A stretch of 64,000 bases of DNA, taken from Leptofilum sp965223525. GTDB taxonomy: Bacteria > Chloroflexota > Anaerolineae > Promineifilales > Promineifilaceae. The translations under genes and the position numbers were made by a program. Of this stretch, positions 62,601-64,000 are shown piece after piece; within the stretch, counting starts at the first letter, position 1; every line of letters begins with the position of its first letter. Location of the stretch: assembly GCF_965223525.1 (NCBI RefSeq), contig NZ_OZ245005.1:1488001-1552000 (forward strand), read 5' to 3'. The notes below the pieces were generated by a model, which saw only the letters and a list, made by a program, of their open reading frames with translations, had not been told where the DNA came from and ran no database searches.

Positions 62601-64000
62601 TGGCAGGGTTGATCGGCTTCTTTGTGAACACGCTGGTGCTGCGCGGCCAGGTGAATGGCGAGCAAACGTTCCGGCAGCTGTTGGCGCAGGTGCGCCAGAC
62701 GGCGTTAGCTGCCTATGATCATGCCGATGTGCCGTTCGAGAAGCTGGTGGAGCTGCTCCAGCCGGAGCGCAATCTGAGCTATGATCCTATTTTTCAGGTG
62801 CTGTTTGCTTATCAGGAGGACGGGATGGCGGAATTATCGGTGCCCAACCTCACTTTTGCCACAATGGAGGTAGACAACGGCATCGCGCAGTTTGACCTGA
62901 CGCTGGCCGTGCGCCGTGAGGGGGAACAGCTAAGCTGCAGCCTAAATTACAACACCGATCTGTTTGTACCAGAGACAATCCGGCGCATGTTGGGGCATTG
63001 GCAAAGGTTGCTGGCTGGCTTGCTGGCGCAGCCTGAGCAGCCCGTGGGCCAGATTGGGATGCTCACTTCGCCAGAGTGGCAGCAGATGGTGGTGGATTGG
63101 AACGATACGGCCGTCCCGCTGCCAAAATTGCGCTTTTTCCATGAGCATGTGGCTCACTGGGCGCAGCAATCGCCAGAGACTCCCGCCCTATGTTATGGTT
63201 CGCAGCAGATGGATTATGCTACGTTGAACAGCAAAGCCAACCAGCTTGCCCACGCCTTGCAAAGCTGGGGCGTTGGCCCAGAAAGCCGAGTGGGCATCTT
63301 CCTCAATCGCTCCTTTGAGATGATTATTGTGCTGTTGGCAGTGCAAAAGGCGGGCGGAGCCTATGTGCCGCTAGACACAGCCTATCCGGCAGACCGCCTG
63401 AGTTACATGGTGGCCGACGCCGAGCTTGCTCTGGTTCTCACAACATCTGCGTTGGGTGACAAGCTGCCAGTTGGAGAGGATACGGCCGTTGCCCTAGACA
63501 AAGCGTGGCCAGAGCAAATTGCCAATCAGCCAGCTAGCAACCCGCCCAGCAGCCTCACCCCAGACAATCTGGCTTACGTTATTTACACGTCTGGCTCAAC
63601 GGGTCGCCCAAAGGGGGTAGGGGTAACGCACCGGGGCGTGGTGAATTTGGGGCAAGCCTTGCGGCAGCGATTGGTCATCTCGCCACAAAGCCGAGTGCTG
63701 CAATTTGCCTCGTTTAGCTTTGATGCGTCGGTGGCAGAAATTGTAGGAGCCTTGCAAAACGGGGCAACGCTGGTGCTGGCCAACAAGGAAGCACTGCTGA
63801 TGGGGACGTCGTTTGTGAGCCTCATGCAGCAGCAGACGGTTAGCGTGGCGACGCTGCCACCTTCGGCTCTTGCCTTGCTCAATCCGGCCGATTTCCCTGC
63901 CTTGCAAACGATTGTTTCGGCTGGGGAGGCGTGTTCAGCAGATGTTGTGGCCAACTGGTCGGCAGGGCGGCGTTTTGTGAATGGGTATGGCCCAACGGAG
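56687..64000 (+). CDS. NRPS, A-T-C-A-T-C-A..., incomplete at right edge
   Basis: The frame from ATG 56687 stays open for 2438 codons to the window edge. A1 (10-520) starts without a C domain, so it is a loading module. GFDLTVTSLF, GLVKITPAHL, FVIGGEQL and NEYGPTETVVG give D-L-T-K-V-G-E-V-G, a clear asparagine code. T1 Ser555. C1 (627-1060) opens YPLSKLQAGMLFHSE, the style of domains taking a D-residue, with EHHAILDGWS (His761-762). A2 (1065-1585): FDASVSEI, VTLPPSAL, NGYGPTEGTVC, aromatic-like D-A-S-T-V-A-G-V-C; it carries a repeat at 60988. T2 Ser1623. C2 (1697-2130) has FHHMVFDGWS (His1823-1824). A3 is cut just after NGYGPTE. It follows MbtH by 24 bp. Confidence 0.93.
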   Translation, partial: MNRVIVENPSLPERFVRQAHQSPEAPAVCTQTEQLTFAALNGRTNQLARLLQKQGVGAETAVAVYLDRSVEMVVALLAVLKAGAAYVPVDPGYPPERIEYMLADAETAVCLTNSQLAHKLPAAAQNKVILLDQSEYILSLLPDDDVMVTVQPENLAYVIYTSGSTGKPKGAMITHRGLANYLDWAVAAYPAQAGGAPVHSSVGFDLTVTSLFVPLLAGQPVHLLLEGDVGNLLGQALTQPGGFGLVKITPAHLLLLNQIVPAEQAATATQSFVIGGEQLTAEQLAFWRKHAPHTRLFNEYGPTETVVGCCVYEIVLEDALTGTVPIGQPIANTQLYVLDEQMQLVPEGEVGELYVGGEGVARGYLKRPSLTAEKFVPDPFSGVPSSRLYRTGDLARCRPDGQFEFLGRIDHQVKIRGYRIELGEIEAVLGQHENVRETAVLVHETAGSKQLIAYLTAEQAPAPQTEGLRDFLALQLPDYMIPARFVWLERMPLTINGKIDRQALPAPASVRPDLPQPYAPPRTTQEETLAEIWAEVLGVNPVGIHDSFFGLGGDSINAIQILVQAKQAGLHFSLADLFNLQTIARLLPQLAQQLEIAEADVTAVPPKPFSLINAADRAKLPPAVEDAYPLSKLQAGMLFHSELEAETTVFHNVTNWQIEGKFEGELLATAVQQLAQRHPVLRTSFDLTSFSEPLQLVWSQVQIPVTLHDLRGLDDAAQTSEIEHSVAQTISEKFDWTQPPLLRFHFFQRSTSSFQMIMAEHHAILDGWSIASLATELFQTYQRLLAGEAVQQEPGLAFWQFVAAEQAILGSDAAQVFWQAALAESSVSTVPRLPLPTAADDLPESATYQTVLPANEVTQLKAVAQQAGVPLKTVLLAAHLKVLGFICGQNDVLSGLVMNGRPEQSGSKRALGLFLNTVPFRQKLAPGSWLDLIQHTFATENEILPHRRFPLAEIQQMHGGQPLFEVPFNYLHYHLFGELAADSQISIVDKQFIGYTNFDLAVEAELHPTDGTLVLRLAYKRSEFGAARIEQMAGYLVRTLAVVAAEPEAAHHQFSLLSVAEQQMLLVDWNATGAAVPHQLIHRWVETVADAMPEKTAVAYQNQQIPYAQLNAKANQLAHYLQANGIGPESVVAVYLNRSPEMVIAALAVLKAGGAYLPLDPTYPTERIRYMLEDAQPAALLTQEEIVASAHSQFTIKLDADWPQIAKHSQENPTSPVTADNAAYIIYTSGSTGRPKGVVVTHRGVPNMAQAHHKEFAIGSESRVLQFAAFGFDASVSEIFVTLTAGATLVLADAEAMLPGSDLAELVERQGVTAVTLPPSALAILNPADFPDLQTVVAAGEACSAEVVARWSPGRRFINGYGPTEGTVCATTAVLTPADTHVHIGRPIDNVQLFVLNEEQQPVPVGTPGELYVGGIGLARGYLNRPALTAERFVPLSVSGNRLSVNGDQLPITDHRLLNTVYRTGDLVRYLPDGNLEFLGRLDHQVKIRGYRIELGEVEAALRRETAVQDALVLARDDAGTGPQLVAYVVGTTMAVADLRDALAQQLPAYMIPTAFVILDVFPLTPNGKIDRHALPEPTAVATTAYVAPRTEVETVIVNVWAEILNLPKVGIHDNFFELGGHSLLATQLVTQLRQTLQITLPLRTLFDAPTAAQLTEAVLQLPNECERVMQVARALLAGVGTVSFATILPRPAAADPLPLSLAQQRLWFLEALSPGTALFNTPLALRLSCVLDETALAQACQALVDRHEGLRTTFTAVSGTPQQIIHNRWPITLETMQVTTDSLDELMQTAVQRPFDLEKGPLLRCHLLQSSSTDHILLLVFHHMVFDGWSAKVVVDELVALYETFAQQRQPTLPDLPIQYADYAIWQREWLAGARLQTQLHYWQAQLAGDLPLLQLPTDKPRPAVKTHRGGVETVLLPPELLGQVLALSQQTETTPFMLLLAAFQVLLHRYTAQEDILVGTPIANRQQPDLAGLIGFFVNTLVLRGQVNGEQTFRQLLAQVRQTALAAYDHADVPFEKLVELLQPERNLSYDPIFQVLFAYQEDGMAELSVPNLTFATMEVDNGIAQFDLTLAVRREGEQLSCSLNYNTDLFVPETIRRMLGHWQRLLAGLLAQPEQPVGQIGMLTSPEWQQMVVDWNDTAVPLPKLRFFHEHVAHWAQQSPETPALCYGSQQMDYATLNSKANQLAHALQSWGVGPESRVGIFLNRSFEMIIVLLAVQKAGGAYVPLDTAYPADRLSYMVADAELALVLTTSALGDKLPVGEDTAVALDKAWPEQIANQPASNPPSSLTPDNLAYVIYTSGSTGRPKGVGVTHRGVVNLGQALRQRLVISPQSRVLQFASFSFDASVAEIVGALQNGATLVLANKEALLMGTSFVSLMQQQTVSVATLPPSALALLNPADFPALQTIVSAGEACSADVVANWSAGRRFVNGYGPTE
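60256..60275. repeat. CATTCACAATTCACAATT repeat in the A domain N-lobe
   Basis: TCATTCACAATTCACAATTA, encoding HSQFTIK, sits in a loop ahead of the A3 core of the second A domain in the last NRPS. It is like the AATTATGAATT family. It shows a second insertion spot besides the A7-side loop. Confidence 0.5.
60988..61072. repeat. GGTAATC/GGTAAAC repeat inserted in frame in an A domain
   Basis: CCGTTATCCGTGAGCGGTAA begins a long self-complementary repeat ending ACTGAATACTGTTTACCG, between AERF and YRTGDLVRY of the second A domain. It encodes about 27 residues (PLSVSGNRLSVNGDQLPITD). It is the best-preserved of the coding copies when compared with 12880-12956. Confidence 0.85.

Larger units (their letters stand above)
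88..63489. repeat. Highly iterated palindrome ACGGCCGT across the window
   Basis: The 8-bp palindrome ACGGCCGT (often AACGGCCGTT) occurs in nearly every gene. I count 21 copies before position 5600, starting at 88, 292, 568, 674 and 988. In coding sequence it is read in all three frames, giving T-A-V, N-G-R and E-R-P peptides. Copies are scarce in 5,648-8,604 and 31,922-38,000. The chance expectation is about one copy in the whole window. Confidence 0.95.

Noticed and set aside
56687..64000. Possible pseudogene, because no stop codon is seen
   Set aside because: The frame is open up to the edge with all core motifs in order, so it is a normal long gene cut by the window.

Overview
The window looks like a piece of chromosome from a filamentous environmental bacterium. 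My best guess is Chloroflexota (Anaerolineae-like), with low confidence and cyanobacteria as the alternative. The grounds are moderate GC, an actinobacterial-type inositol-phosphate synthase, many dispersed short palindromic repeats and a large NRPS/PKS load. Nearly every gene reads left to right. A striking background signal is the 8-bp palindrome ACGGCCGT: I count 21 copies in the first 5.6 kb, where about one per 55 kb is expected by chance. It is a highly iterated palindrome comparable to cyanobacterial HIP1.

Layout. 1-8.6 kb: end of a family 2 glycosyltransferase, a GT39-type mannosyltransferase-like membrane protein, a YfhO-like membrane protein, a TIM-barrel sugar isomerase-like protein, inositol-3-phosphate synthase and a secreted FG-GAP beta-propeller protein closed by a strong terminator. 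8.7-12.9 kb: a promoter, a 32-residue peptide, two tandem terminators and then a heterodimeric ABC exporter pair with one degenerate ATP site, a layout like the attenuated bmrB-bmrCD operon. 13-16.2 kb: a small unknown protein, PyrF and histidine ammonia-lyase.

16.3 kb to the end is a hybrid NRPS/PKS cluster. Line 1 (16.3-30.4 kb) is C'-A-T-C-A-T, C-A-T (proline-like code) and C-A-T-TE (aromatic-like code), plus a type II thioesterase and a sulfotransferase. Next comes a pyrrole starter cassette (31.9-37.9 kb): prolyl-carrier dehydrogenase, stand-alone prolyl adenylating enzyme, two FAD-dependent halogenase-like enzymes and a free carrier protein. This predicts a halogenated pyrrole-2-carboxyl thioester. 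It is followed by a membrane acyltransferase and two tandem C-T-TE proteins with no A domain. Then come an NRPS with an N-terminal formyltransferase domain and a luciferase-like monooxygenase embedded in a glycine-type A domain, a KS-AT-KR-DH-ACP-TE polyketide synthase, an MbtH-like protein and a further NRPS (A-T-C-A-T-C-A...) that runs off the window and starts with an asparagine-type loading module.

The main surprises are as follows. Five of the eight complete A domains carry an in-frame copy of an intergenic repeat in the same surface loop. One NRPS module has lost both the catalytic C-domain histidine and the A-domain aspartate. Two of four thioesterase domains use Cys in place of Ser. 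There are tandem C-T-TE proteins next to the pyrrole cassette. A possible attenuator peptide sits in front of the exporter.
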